The notes under the pieces were generated by a model, which made no database searches, was not told the DNA's origin, and was given only the letters and a program-made list of their open reading frames with translations. The translations under genes and the position numbers were made by a program. From Paraphaeosphaeria minitans (taxonomy: Eukaryota; Ascomycota; Dothideomycetes; Pleosporales; Didymosphaeriaceae), in the NCBI GenBank assembly GCA_015832175.1, contig WJXW01000007.1, positions 1,302,001-1,366,000 of the forward strand: a stretch of DNA of 64,000 bases. The letters are read 5' to 3'. Position 1 is the first letter of the stretch. Every line of letters starts with the position of its first letter. Below are positions 51,430-64,000 of this stretch, piece by piece.

Positions 51430-54400
51430 TCTAGATTACCCTAGAGATGCGAACCTCCTATATAAAGATACACTACTTACGCCATAGCTCCTAAATAAAA
51501 CTATTAGTACTAGAGATAAAGCTAAGTATAAAAATGCACTTTAGCTATTTAATATAAATATAAAGACCTAGTAAGCGCGTAATAGTTATATTTAGGAGCT
51601 CTAGAAGTGGGTTAATACTATAGTAGATCTAGAACTACTTACCCTAGTAATAATAGTAATAGTAGAGAACTATAAACCTACTTTATAGGCTTTTACATAA
51701 TTATTACGCTTATCTCTAGCGTCTTTCCTAGTAAGTATGGCAAATCTTATCTATAAATGGTATTGCGATTACCCTAATAAAGCTCGGTAAGAGATTTAAT
51801 TTCTAAAATAATAGATTTCTAATTAGCACGTGCTTTATATAAAAGGAAAACTCTACTAGGTTATAGACGTATAAGGGCAGCTTACTACGTAGGACTTCTT
51901 AGAAGTAGTAAGTAAGTACGCCCTAGACTAGGCACAAGAAAAGTAGTAATTAATTATAAAAAACACTATAACTAGTAAACAGCCTCCTAAGCTCTCTGCT
52001 TTAGGGACTATCTTTACCGCAATTACTTAGAAATTAATAACGTAGGGCCTATATAGAGATGCGCGAAGTTTTTACTACTACTAGTGCACTAGAACTAAGA
52101 AAGGAGTGTATAAGTTACGCTTGTCTATATAGTAGGGCCTAATACTATACCTAGGAATTAAGTAACTATAGGATATTAGCGCTTACTCTAAAGTTAGATA
52201 TAAAGATAGATAAAAAAAACAGATCCTGAAAACCTTTTAGAAGAGTACATAGAATAAACTTTACGCCTCCCTTACAAAAAAAGGCCTTATAGTTTCTAAA
52301 GAGAACACTAAGAAAAAAGCTATAAGCTTCTTTCTAAGTAATATAATAGTAGCACTAAATAATCTAGCCCTCCTAAAGGTTGTAGAAATAGTAGGCGGAA
52401 TCTACTCTATTACTTATAATTCTTACCTCCTATCTAATTTAACTATCCTCAATAGTAGAGCTGTAATATATCTAGTAAATACACCTAACCTGCTTATTCT
52501 ATGAACCTTTAGACCCTTACCTGAATATAGGATAGTAGAGGCGGGGGCTTAATCTTTTATAATTAAAAGGTATAGTAATCGCTATATCTAAAAAGCGATT
52601 TATAGAAGCGTAGGCCCCTACACAGAATCCTTAATACGTAAGGATATAGTAGTTATATAAGCATTCTATTTAAATGTTATCTTAGAAGCTTATCTTTACG
52701 TAAAAGGCGTGTAGTACCTTAGGTTAGACACTACTTTATAAAAAAAAAGTCTAGTAAAGAACATAGCAGTAGCTAAACTTAAACGCGCCTATAACCTTAT
52801 ATTTATTAAATATAAGCCTGTCTCTATCTATACCCCTACTTCTTAGGTATATTATACTGTTAGGAAATCCTCCTATAGTATCTTTTTATGCTCTAACTTA
52901 GAAGAGCTCTAGTATACCTACTTAGGGCATCTAGGCCCTAAGGCTCTAAGTGCTTTAGTAAAGCACGTATAAAGAGTGTAAATTAAAGAAATATTATAAC
53001 TAAGGTGCGAGCACTACGCAGTAACCTACGCTATAAAAGTTATTTTATAACACCCTATAGAACGCTTACCTTAGCTATTCTAGAAGCTTATCTAGGACCT
53101 ATTTAACTTTCTACGTAAGCGAGGAGGTAAACAGTAGATGCTTATTACTAAGTATAACTTTACTAGCATAATATAGGCCTATACGCTTATAAATAAGTCT
53201 CTAGTAAAAATATTATTAGTGTTTAAGAAGCTTAAAAAGCTTATCTCCTATTAGTAGCTCTATCTTATAAAGCTTAAATAGGATAATAATACTATAATGC
53301 TCCTTTAGAGAGGTAAATTAACCTACTAGTAGTAGGTAGAGGATAAAGGGATTAAGATAATTATTCTACTGCTGTATACCTATAAACGAAATGGAGCTAC
53401 GGAGCGCGTAGGCTAGGAGATAATTATATAAGCTATTAAAATAAAACTTACAGTAAACCTCATACAGTACCTCTAGCCTAAAGTAGTGCTTACTATAGCC
53501 TACTTATATAATAAAAGCCTATTTTACACGCAAGGTATAAGCAGCCTAAATTAGGTACTATATAAATAGATAAAAGAATATAGAAAAAACACAGCGCAGT
53601 AGACCTATAACCTAATTAGAGTAGGATATACGTATATAGCTACTACGCCTACCCGCTTAATAGAGAATAAGTAGTGGGGCGTAATAGGTATAGGTTTAAA
53701 GTTAACCTATAAGCTTATATTAACTATCTTATTAGTTACGTAGCTTCTAGCATATATAGAATATAGGTTCTAGAACTTAAATAAGTTATATTAACGCGCA
53801 ATGTACTATTTAATAAAGTGTTATTCTATAAGGGTAAAAGTAATACTACTATACCTTAGAAAGAGACTGTAAAGCTTATTAAGCTTCTTTAGGAACTATA
53901 GACTAAGGACTATAAGGATCTGCCTAGCTTAATATAGTTATAAGAGCTAGGTTTAGTAGATATAGAAGAAGCCTCTAAGCTACTACTTAGGGGTATAGAA
54001 CCCTATTATATAAATTACCTTACTAGCTAGTAGAAGTCTAAGCACAGAGGTAACACTATTATATATATAGTAAGCTTGGCTAGCGAGCTACTAAGAGACT
54101 ATATAGCTACTTCTAAGTACACTAGCCTTATCTCCCCTAAGCCTACCTTAGAACTAATATAGGAAAGGGCTTATAGGGAAAGGAATCTCCTATATAGAGA
54201 TAAATGTAGGCATAGCAGCTCTTAGCGTGGTACTACTAAAAAAGTAATCTTACTAGCGCTATAAGACTAGCTTAGAAATAAATTCACCTATTCTTTTACT
54301 ACTAGTACTTAATCTCACTACCTTACTTCCCTATAGTGGGTTAAGTAGCTAGTAAATATATCTAGTGTACTAGATTATCTAGATCCTAATTACCTAGGGA

Positions 54401-56160
54401 CAGACCCCTAGGTGCGAGTAAGTAGGCGCTTACTTAAATATACCCTGGAATATAGCCTTCTAGGCTTTTACGTTTTAATTAACAGCTAAAATAAGCGCTA
54501 GAATATATTCTAGAATATATATCTCCCTTTTATAACTAATACTAACCCGCTACTTACTATTAATTTAGTAGTAGTAAGTATAGTATAAATAAAAAGGGAC
54601 GCGCAGATTTATTATAAGAATCTCCCTACACTACTAAAGTGTTAGAAAGCCCTTAGCACTTACCTATATAGTGCTCTATTCTAATAAGTAGCGTAAAAAG
54701 AATAGGAAACGTTTATAGTAAAGTGTATATAGGTAAAGATTAAGCGTCCTAGGTAAGGCCTTAGACTACTACCTTTAAAATAAGTGTTTACCTAAAAAAT
54801 AAATAAAAATAGATACTTCCTAAACTGTAAGGCGCGTATAGTTATATATAGTAACCTATAAAATAAGAGCTTACTAAACGCTATATATACTATAATACTT
54901 ACTATATAGTTACTACGTATAGCTATAGCTATTATAATAGTCTAAAACCTTAAGCTTTTCTAATAGGATATAGTAGGAGCTTTCCTAAATACTCCTATAG
55001 ACCCTACTAGGGAGGTACTCTACAACCTCCCTTTTACATTTAAAGACTAGGGTAAGTGCCTATGCCTACTCTAGACGCTATATAGCCTCTACAACTAACT
55101 ACTCTTATAGTAAAATAAGTTCTTTAGCACTTTATAGGCAGTAGGCCTTACTATAACTATAGAAGAGCTGTTCCTCTTCTATAATAAATCTAGAACTATA
55201 TTTCTGCTATTCTATATAGGTAATATTATTATTATGTACCTAAAATCCTACTAGAAGGATACTGTAGAAATTGTGTAAGACATTAAGGTAGCCTATAAAC
55301 TAGAGTCTAAAGGGCTAGCCTAATAGTTCCTTAGTATACGTATTATACGTAATAGAAATAAATATACTATTACTTTAGTCTATAATAAGTATATTAGTAA
55401 GATAGCTATAAAGTTTAACTATTAGTTAACCTACTCTAAGACGCTGCCTTTAACGATTAAGCTACTTTATAGTATAGGTAAAGTATTAAAATAGAATACT
55501 AAGCTTTTCTAAGAGATAATTAGCTCTATCCTATATACTACTATACTACTTAGACCTAAGGTTATATTCTTAGCTAGAAAGCTCTTCTAGTTTTTTATAA
55601 ACCTAAATATAACTTATATTAAGGTTGCTAAGCGCGTTATATTATACCTCCATTATATAAGGTATAAAGCCCTACGTTTTAGTATTTACCTACACGATCT
55701 GCGCCTGTATAGTAATACGTCCTTTACTAATAATAAGCTTACTAGGCGCTCCTCCTATAAATACTTTATTATTTTATTTAGAGTACTAGTAATATAGAAG
55801 GCTACTTATTAGCTAATAGTTACTACCTCTACTACTAAAGCTAAGCTCCTTACTCTAGAGTACGTAGCTAAGAAGGTAATAGCTTTTAAAAGGCTATTTA
55901 CTAAGCTCTAACTTACTATTAACACTAACTAGATAATCTTTTATAATAACTAATAAATAATAAGGCTAGTAACTGCGCCTAGTAAGCGTATATAGACGCG
56001 TCTCTATTATATTAATATATAGAATATATAGCTACGCTAGGAATACGCGCGTAGAGCGTTAAAACTATAGTATTTTTAGACTATAGATATACCTACTAAT
56101 AGCCTTATAAGAGCCTTTCTAAATAGAAGTTCTAGCGTTTTAAGGAGCTCCTTAGTATTT
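51430..56160 (+). pseudogene. Cop2 gag-pol remnant (copia type)
   Basis: Readable with TAG/TAA as lost Gln/Trp. Gag from about 51430. Gag-pre-integrase near 52910-52990 (YTYLGHLGPKALSALV) and integrase to about 53550. Reverse transcriptase has YIGNIIIMY at 55213-55239, which sits where family members have YVDDI, so both catalytic Asp codons are altered. RNase H near 55740-56050 (RRSSYKYFIILFR, then VTTSTTKAKLLTLEYVAK). Nonfunctional. Confidence 0.82.
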
Positions 56161-57342
<1,182 letters not shown>

Positions 57343-57559
57343 TGTAGCGCGTATAGGATATAGGTAGGGCTATAGGCTCTATAACACAAATAGGGTAATT
57401 ACCTAAAAGAAGATTACTAAACTACTATAAGCTTCATACTTAGCTTACTACTTCCTTATATAAACTAGGTCTATATAAGACGTACTACTAAATAGGCTTC
57501 TTCTATTTAGTAATAATATATTTAATTACCCTAAGCAGTATCCTTAGTTTATCTCTATA
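57343..57559 (+). repeat. Cop2 3' LTR (217 bp)
   Basis: Starts TGTAGCGCGTATAGGATATA, ends TTTATCTCTATA. Outer end keeps CCCTAAGCAGTATCCTT where the 5' LTR has CTCTAAGTAGTATTCTT. Confidence 0.9.
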
Positions 57560-57876
57560 GAAAAGATATTTAATAATAAGAGTAGCTAAGTAGTATTCTC
57601 AAGCTTATTTTACTTACATAGAGAGAGACTTTCTAGGTTTAAAGCGCTTAGCTTATAACTATAAAAGTAAACTAAAGATATTACTTAAGGCAATTAAGTG
57701 TATTATTACTAAATAAAAGAAGCCTATTTAGTAGTGCGTCTTATATAGACCTAGTTTATATAAGGAAGTAGTAAGCTAAGTAAGAAGCTTATAGTAGTTA
57801 GGTAATTACTACTTAGGTAATCGCCCTATTCGTGTTATAGGGCCTATGGCCCTACCCGTATTCCATACGCGCTATA
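57560..57876 (-). mobile_element. inverted Cop2 fragment: 5' LTR plus 100 bp
   Basis: Reverse complement of a Cop2 5' LTR (57660-57876, 217 bp) followed by the primer site (57644-57659) and about 84 more bases of 5' leader. It ends exactly at the outer end of the Cop2 3' LTR. Non-RIP differences from 50979-51296 show it is a separate copy rather than a recent self-duplication. The rest of this copy is absent. Confidence 0.86.
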
Positions 57877-58157
57877 ATAGGGTAAAGTTTTTATTAAGGC
57901 CATAGCATGCTGTAAGGGACTATAGCTACAATAGGAGATTCTATAATAGATAGATTATACTATTATTATAGTGTTATAGCATCTAGCCCTAAGGTCCTAT
58001 TAGGGGCCTATACACTAAGTAAACTAGCTACGTAAAACCTACACTACACCCTAACTTTAGAGAAGTTAAGCATTATTCTACTTAATACTATTAAATTATC
58101 CTTTCACTATCCTCCCTAGTCTGAAGCAAATACTATTGCCTATAACTAGACCTTACA
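57877..58157 (+). mobile_element. Gy1-f, 3' end with 3' LTR at the edge of the repeat block
   Basis: 65 bases of Gy1 3' tail (TTTTTATTAAGGCCATAGCA onward) and purine tract, then a 216-bp 3' LTR at 57942-58157 ending ACTAGACCTTACA. Bases after 58157 (ATAGGAAAACATTTC) are unique and normally composed, so this LTR marks the border. Everything upstream in this copy has been replaced by the Cop2 fragments. Confidence 0.87.
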
Positions 58158-58672
58158 ATAGGAAAACATTTCACATAACCGTTCCCCAGGCAAAGGATTA
58201 CCAATACATTTCTTTCATAGGTTAAACTTACCCTGCGGAGCTCGTAATGCATAATTATCGTGTATAGTGTGCCACCAATAACATGAAATGAGAACAGTCG
58301 CTTCTTCATAGTGCTCAGCGTGGTCTTTAATAAGGTATCAGAACCGTGTATCTGAATTAAATCTAATGGCGAATGGATATCAGGTAGCTTTGATCCAAAA
58401 ACCTGACCGGTGCGCATCTGTCTCTCCCAAGTCGATCGGCCTTCCAAGCACGAAAAACTCCACATTCGCTATGCCGACCATGCAGTCACATCTGTTGAAA
58501 GTTGCTAAAGTCGGGAATGCCATGGTCTGGGACATGAGCTCAGCTCCGCGTTCGATATTCTTCCCAACACTGCCGATGCAAGACTGCTGGATCATGAAGT
58601 GGGTCCAAGACGTCCATTACACACATTTCTATATATATAACGCCCAGACGATGAGGCGCCATACTCCATTCA
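58158..58672. other. intergenic, no recognised gene
   Basis: 515 bases of normal composition between the repeat border and the stop codon of the histidine kinase. Probably contains that gene's 3' UTR and terminator. Frames of about 70-124 codons are present on both strands (for example plus 58366-58740), but they have no recognisable domain and overlap the kinase or the LTR. Confidence 0.6.
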
Positions 58673-61123
58673 CTACCCGCAGCGAGGCACCAATCCGCGC
58701 ATCTTGGGCCATAGTTCGGGAATTCGGAATGGTTTACTAATCGAATCGTCCTTCGAAAGCACACACATGTAAGCGATCCGCCTTCTCACGTTTTTTCGGT
58801 CAGCTCTTACCACTCCCGCAGCTAGTGCTTGCTCCACTTGCTCGCCCCTAGCATTGGCGCTCACTGCTAGGATTGGTAGACGTCTTTGAGGTTGATAAGC
58901 CTTTGATCGCTCCTTGATGGTTAAATCGTTAGAGGAAGTCAGAGGCGACGCCGAACCAGATGTCAACTGCGGTGCTAGCGAACAGCTGGCTGAATAGAAT
59001 GCAAGCAAGCCTTCTGACTCCAAGCAACGGATTTCGCGCGCACAAGTCAAACCATCCATGACTGGCATTTCGATATCCATCAATACAATATCGATATTCC
59101 ATGCTGGGGCCATTCCGGTGACATCTTGATTCTTTTCACCCTGCCAGTGGACACTGTTCTTCAACACTTCGAGGGCCTCGACTCCATTTCCGGCAACATA
59201 GACAATGCAGCCCGCTTTTCGTAGTTGTTTACTCAAAACCCTTTGGTTGATGAGGTTGTCTTCGACCATAAGGATATTTAACTTTGCATTCTTCATTCCT
59301 TCTTCCGCAGAGAGCGCATGCGGAAGTGTATGTCGTTGTAGCTTGTGGTATGTGGTATGGTCGAGAGATTCTGGAACTCGCGTGCTGACGTAGAATAGAA
59401 AAGTAGAACCAAAGTCAGCTGTAGACTTGAACCCTACTAAACCTCCCTGGAGCGCGGTGAGTGACTTTGATATGAAAAGACCAAGGCCGGAACCGCCATA
59501 TTTGACATGCGTTCGAGGGGTTGCCTGCGTAAACCGGGAGAAGAGTTTTGCCTGCTCGTCGGCGGTCATTCCACAACCCGTATCATCGACTCGTATCCAT
59601 ATAAAGCCTTGGCGCCCATTCCCCCACTCTTCCTTGTCGCAGATGTTGTGTTGAGGCTGAATGTCCTTCGCAAAAGTGATACTGGCGTCTTCAATGGAAG
59701 TATGCGTCCAAGATCCTCCCAACGTGACTGTGATGTTACGAAGTAGACGGTCTTTCGAGAACTTGATTGCGTTAGTAAGAAGATTTATTAAAACCTGGAG
59801 CATTCGCGATGGATCCAGCATCACCCATTCGAAATCTTTCAAGCTTTCGTCTTCCTTGAATTCGAGGCTGATCTGCATTTGCGAACACTCGACGTCAAAC
59901 ATCTTCATTGCGCCAGACACCACGGAAGAAGGTTGGACCAGCATAGGACTGATCTGTAAGAGATTCGAGTCAAGTTTGGAGAGCGTAAGCACGTCATCGA
60001 TAATGCGCTTCTGATGCAGGCTGCAGGAAACGATTGTCTGGAGATTATCGATGCAGGTAGAGATTCCCTCGTTCATTCTCTGAATCTGCGTTTTGGAATT
60101 CGTTGAGTCGAGTTCTTTTGGTATCACTTGCTGCAACGTGGAGATGACGGAGTCCGCACATTGTACGACGGCAGAGAGTGGGTTTCGGAGCTCGTGGCTT
60201 GTCATGTCGATAAAATTTTCCTGTTGTCGTTTGGCTTCCAGTGCTTCGTCAATTTGACGGCGTTGGAGTTCTTGCAGTTTCTTCTGCCCATTTATGTCTA
60301 TGGTGTTGCCCGCTATGCTCACGAGGTTTTGATCTTCATCAAATACTGGCACGCAAGCTGAGAGAACCCATTGCGCGTCATCTCCAGACCCAGGCTTCGC
60401 TTTCCATCTCATTTCGAATGTTACACAGATGCCCTGGACTAAGGTGTTCCATGCAGACATAATGGCTGCTTGATCATCTGGATGAGCCAAGTCCATGAAG
60501 GAAAATTCCACATGGTCTGGTAAGTCTCTGGGGTGGTTGCTGAGTCGATACCATGCGTCGTTTGCATGTATCAGCTTCCCATTTGGCAGGTACTCGAACA
60601 CACCGACGTCAGTCATTTCCATCATGGTCTGCATGGACTCCCAACGGGCAACAACGTTGGTTGTGGGAAACCCTCCCAGGGGAATACGTGGTCTCTTGGT
60701 AAGTATCCCCTTTGGCACATCCTTTCGATTTCTGTGGTGGGCGAAGTTGTCTTCTTGGACACCCGCAATAGGCTTATCCGCTTCAGCCTCACGATTTTGA
60801 TTGAGATCAGGTGTTTCGATCGCTTTCACAATCTTCCAATTCTTCTTGGCACCGGCTTTGGTTGCGGTCCAAGTGCGATTAGCGAATATATGATGGGGCT
60901 CGAAAAGCTGAATTGCCAAAGCCCAAGCACGGAACAAAGTTGCTTCCTTGAAGGAACCTAGGATAGCGTTTTGCAGTGATGCTCTCCGGAACGCGCCATT
61001 GCAGTAGAGAAGTTCAAACGAGATTGGCTGGTGCGACGTCTCGATAATGAATGTTGGTTGAGGATCCGACTCCAGGACATCCACTTCGAGCATCCGATCG
61101 TGCGGCGAGGGGGCGGAGGTCAT
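58673..61123 (-). CDS. fungal hybrid histidine kinase (PAS-HisKA-HATPase-REC)
   Basis: Membrane-free sensor kinase of a phosphorelay: autophosphorylates on His, passes phosphate to its own receiver Asp, then presumably to a phosphotransfer protein. Numbering from the upstream Met at 61234: degenerate PAS about 50-120, PAS/PAC about 200-320, short coiled coil 320-340, HisKA with MTSHELRNPLSA (His347), HATPase with N-box LINLLTNAIKFSK (481-493), G1 VDDTGCGM (549-556) and G2 GGSGLGLFISK (580-590), then receiver with VEDN (657-660), phosphoacceptor Asp720 in VLMDIEMPVMDG and Lys834 in SISKPF. All catalytic residues are present. I start at Met38 (61123, ACAATATGACC, A at -3) because the Met at 61234 has a poor context; the 37 extra residues have no domain. 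A 60-base intron (58751-58810) is included in this span; spliced length 796 codons. Confidence 0.9.
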   Translation of the reverse strand: MTSAPSPHDRMLEVDVLESDPQPTFIIETSHQPISFELLYCNGAFRRASLQNAILGSFKEATLFRAWALAIQLFEPHHIFANRTWTATKAGAKKNWKIVKAIETPDLNQNREAEADKPIAGVQEDNFAHHRNRKDVPKGILTKRPRIPLGGFPTTNVVARWESMQTMMEMTDVGVFEYLPNGKLIHANDAWYRLSNHPRDLPDHVEFSFMDLAHPDDQAAIMSAWNTLVQGICVTFEMRWKAKPGSGDDAQWVLSACVPVFDEDQNLVSIAGNTIDINGQKKLQELQRRQIDEALEAKRQQENFIDMTSHELRNPLSAVVQCADSVISTLQQVIPKELDSTNSKTQIQRMNEGISTCIDNLQTIVSCSLHQKRIIDDVLTLSKLDSNLLQISPMLVQPSSVVSGAMKMFDVECSQMQISLEFKEDESLKDFEWVMLDPSRMLQVLINLLTNAIKFSKDRLLRNITVTLGGSWTHTSIEDASITFAKDIQPQHNICDKEEWGNGRQGFIWIRVDDTGCGMTADEQAKLFSRFTQATPRTHVKYGGSGLGLFISKSLTALQGGLVGFKSTADFGSTFLFYVSTRVPESLDHTTYHKLQRHTLPHALSAEEGMKNAKLNILMVEDNLINQRVLSKQLRKAGCIVYVAGNGVEALEVLKNSVHWQGEKNQDVTGMAPAWNIDIVLMDIEMPVMDGLTCAREIRCLESEGLLAFYSASCSLAPQLTSGSASPLTSSNDLTIKERSKAYQPQRRLPILAVSANARGEQVEQALAAGVVRADRKNVRRRIAYMCVLSKDDSISKPFRIPELWPKMRGLVPRCG
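58751..58810 (-). other. in-frame 60-base intron in the kinase receiver domain
   Basis: Minus strand GTAAGAGCTGAC to TTTCGAAG. It is a multiple of three with no stop, so the frame stays open through it and adds 20 residues (VRADRKNVRRRIAYMCVLSK). Removing it turns AAGV-insert-DDSISKPF into AAGVDDSISKPF, the standard receiver consensus (AGMDDYIxKP). Strong inference of an intron from family pattern plus GT/AG. Confidence 0.82.
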
Positions 61124-61793
61124 ATTGTCCAGTTGGAGGAAATTCCAATGAATTGGTACGCACTTCAAACAGTACAAGTTCCGTTTCAATGCATTAGGAG
61201 CAGCTCGGCAAGCATCCAGAATGCCGCACGGCATGCGCTTGGAAAGTGGGCGCGACAGCAGGCAAGCCGGAAAGAACAGACGCGGTATAAATGGAAGGTG
61301 GCGACAGCCTCAAATCTACTCCGCAGGCCCTTTCCTGGCATCTGGACGCCACTTGGCAACGGACATTAGCGTGCAGCCTCAAGGAGCTGATGGGCGCGGA
61401 GGTAGCATCACTCCCGATCTTAGCGACATCGATGCCATTTGACGAATGCGGATCTCATCTCGGTGCGGCCGAGCAGATTGGTTGCGGTTTGCATCAATTT
61501 TGAGCGTTCAAGACGCGGGTTTTAGATTCTAGAACACGCATTCGGCAAGCCCAAGCGTGTGAAAGATGCAACTTTAACAAAATCCGCGGAGTAGCCGAGA
61601 TAAGGTAAATTTCAGGAGAAGACGCGGTTGGTTGAAATTTGAAACTAAGTCGTTGGGTGACCCACTCCTCTTAGAGAACCAAGCCACGTGAGCCAAGATA
61701 TCGTCCCGACCTTGTAATGAATGGCTTCGTCATGTAAGCGAACACCACGCGATTGGAGTGGCCTGTACAATCACGGCCCGTACATTGTTCCGC
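61124..61793. other. intergenic region: kinase promoter and hydroxylase 3' end
   Basis: About 670 bases between the kinase start and the hydroxylase stop, both genes on the minus strand. It should hold the kinase promoter and 5' UTR (including the alternative upstream start at 61234) and the hydroxylase terminator. A TATAAAT at about 61287 is on the plus strand, the wrong orientation for the kinase. No recognisable gene in either strand; frames of 60-110 codons here are unsupported. Confidence 0.55.

Positions 61794-64000
<2,207 letters not shown>

Noticed and set aside
58133..58465. 110-codon minus-strand frame
   Set aside because: Its 3' end runs into the Gy1-f LTR, no domain is recognisable, and it would follow the kinase with no supporting signal.
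58366..58740. 124-codon plus-strand frame
   Set aside because: No recognisable domain and its end is antisense to the kinase last exon. Could be a small gene, but nothing in the sequence supports it.
59205..60961. Several plus-strand frames of 60-142 codons
   Set aside because: They are antisense shadows of the well-supported histidine kinase.
61194..61503. Frames of 60-112 codons on both strands upstream of the kinase
   Set aside because: Short, overlapping, no domain; the region is more likely promoter and 5' UTR.

Overview
The window looks like nuclear DNA of a filamentous ascomycete (Pezizomycotina). It has two sharply different halves. Bases 1-58157 are a nested pile of dead LTR retrotransposons with the footprint of repeat-induced point mutation (RIP): the first 120 bases hold about 24 TpA steps but one CpA and one TpG, and every reading frame is full of TAG/TAA. 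Bases 58158-64000 have ordinary composition (bases 60001-60120: about 3 TpA, 4 CpA, 12 TpG) and carry two intron-containing minus-strand genes.

Repeat block. I resolve five element families by their LTRs and target-site duplications (TSDs). Gy1 is a Ty3/gypsy chromovirus with 216-bp LTRs: copy a (minus, 1-12721, runs off the left edge), copy b (plus, four pieces, 12722-46247), copy c (plus, complete, 33073-39603), and fragments d (46248-47107 plus 50229-50248), e (minus, 50249-50978) and f (57877-58157). Gy2 is a second chromovirus with 411-bp LTRs (23537-30120). Cop1 is a Ty1/copia family with 195-bp LTRs, three copies, all minus (3631-10873, 13663-20906, 31471-45317). Cop2 is a second copia family with 217-bp LTRs (50979-57559, plus an inverted 5' fragment at 57560-57876). 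GagF is a 3.1-kb LTR element with gag and a protease start but no recognisable polymerase (47108-50223). Nesting is four deep: Gy1-d contains Gy1-b, which contains Cop1-3, which contains Gy1-c; and Gy1-d contains Gy1-b, which contains Gy1-a, which contains Cop1-1. No gene in this block can make an intact protein.

Gene half. After 515 bases without a recognisable gene comes a fungal hybrid histidine kinase (58673-61123, minus; PAS, HisKA, HATPase, receiver) with a 60-base in-frame intron in the receiver domain. About 670 intergenic bases follow. Then comes a flavoprotein aromatic hydroxylase of the phenol 2-monooxygenase family (61794 to beyond the right edge, minus) with at least four introns and a 12-base microexon. 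The kinase is a signalling protein and the hydroxylase a catabolic or secondary-metabolic enzyme; nothing in the sequence shows that they work together.

Most interesting: in most LTR elements with two LTRs here, RIP mutations are lighter at the outer ends and heavier inward, a mirror pattern repeated in several copies. Gy1 also carries an antisense, cysteine-rich ORF remnant between integrase and 3' LTR, and Cop1 an antisense TATA-plus-ORF remnant. I see no CRISPR, rRNA, tRNA or bacterial feature.
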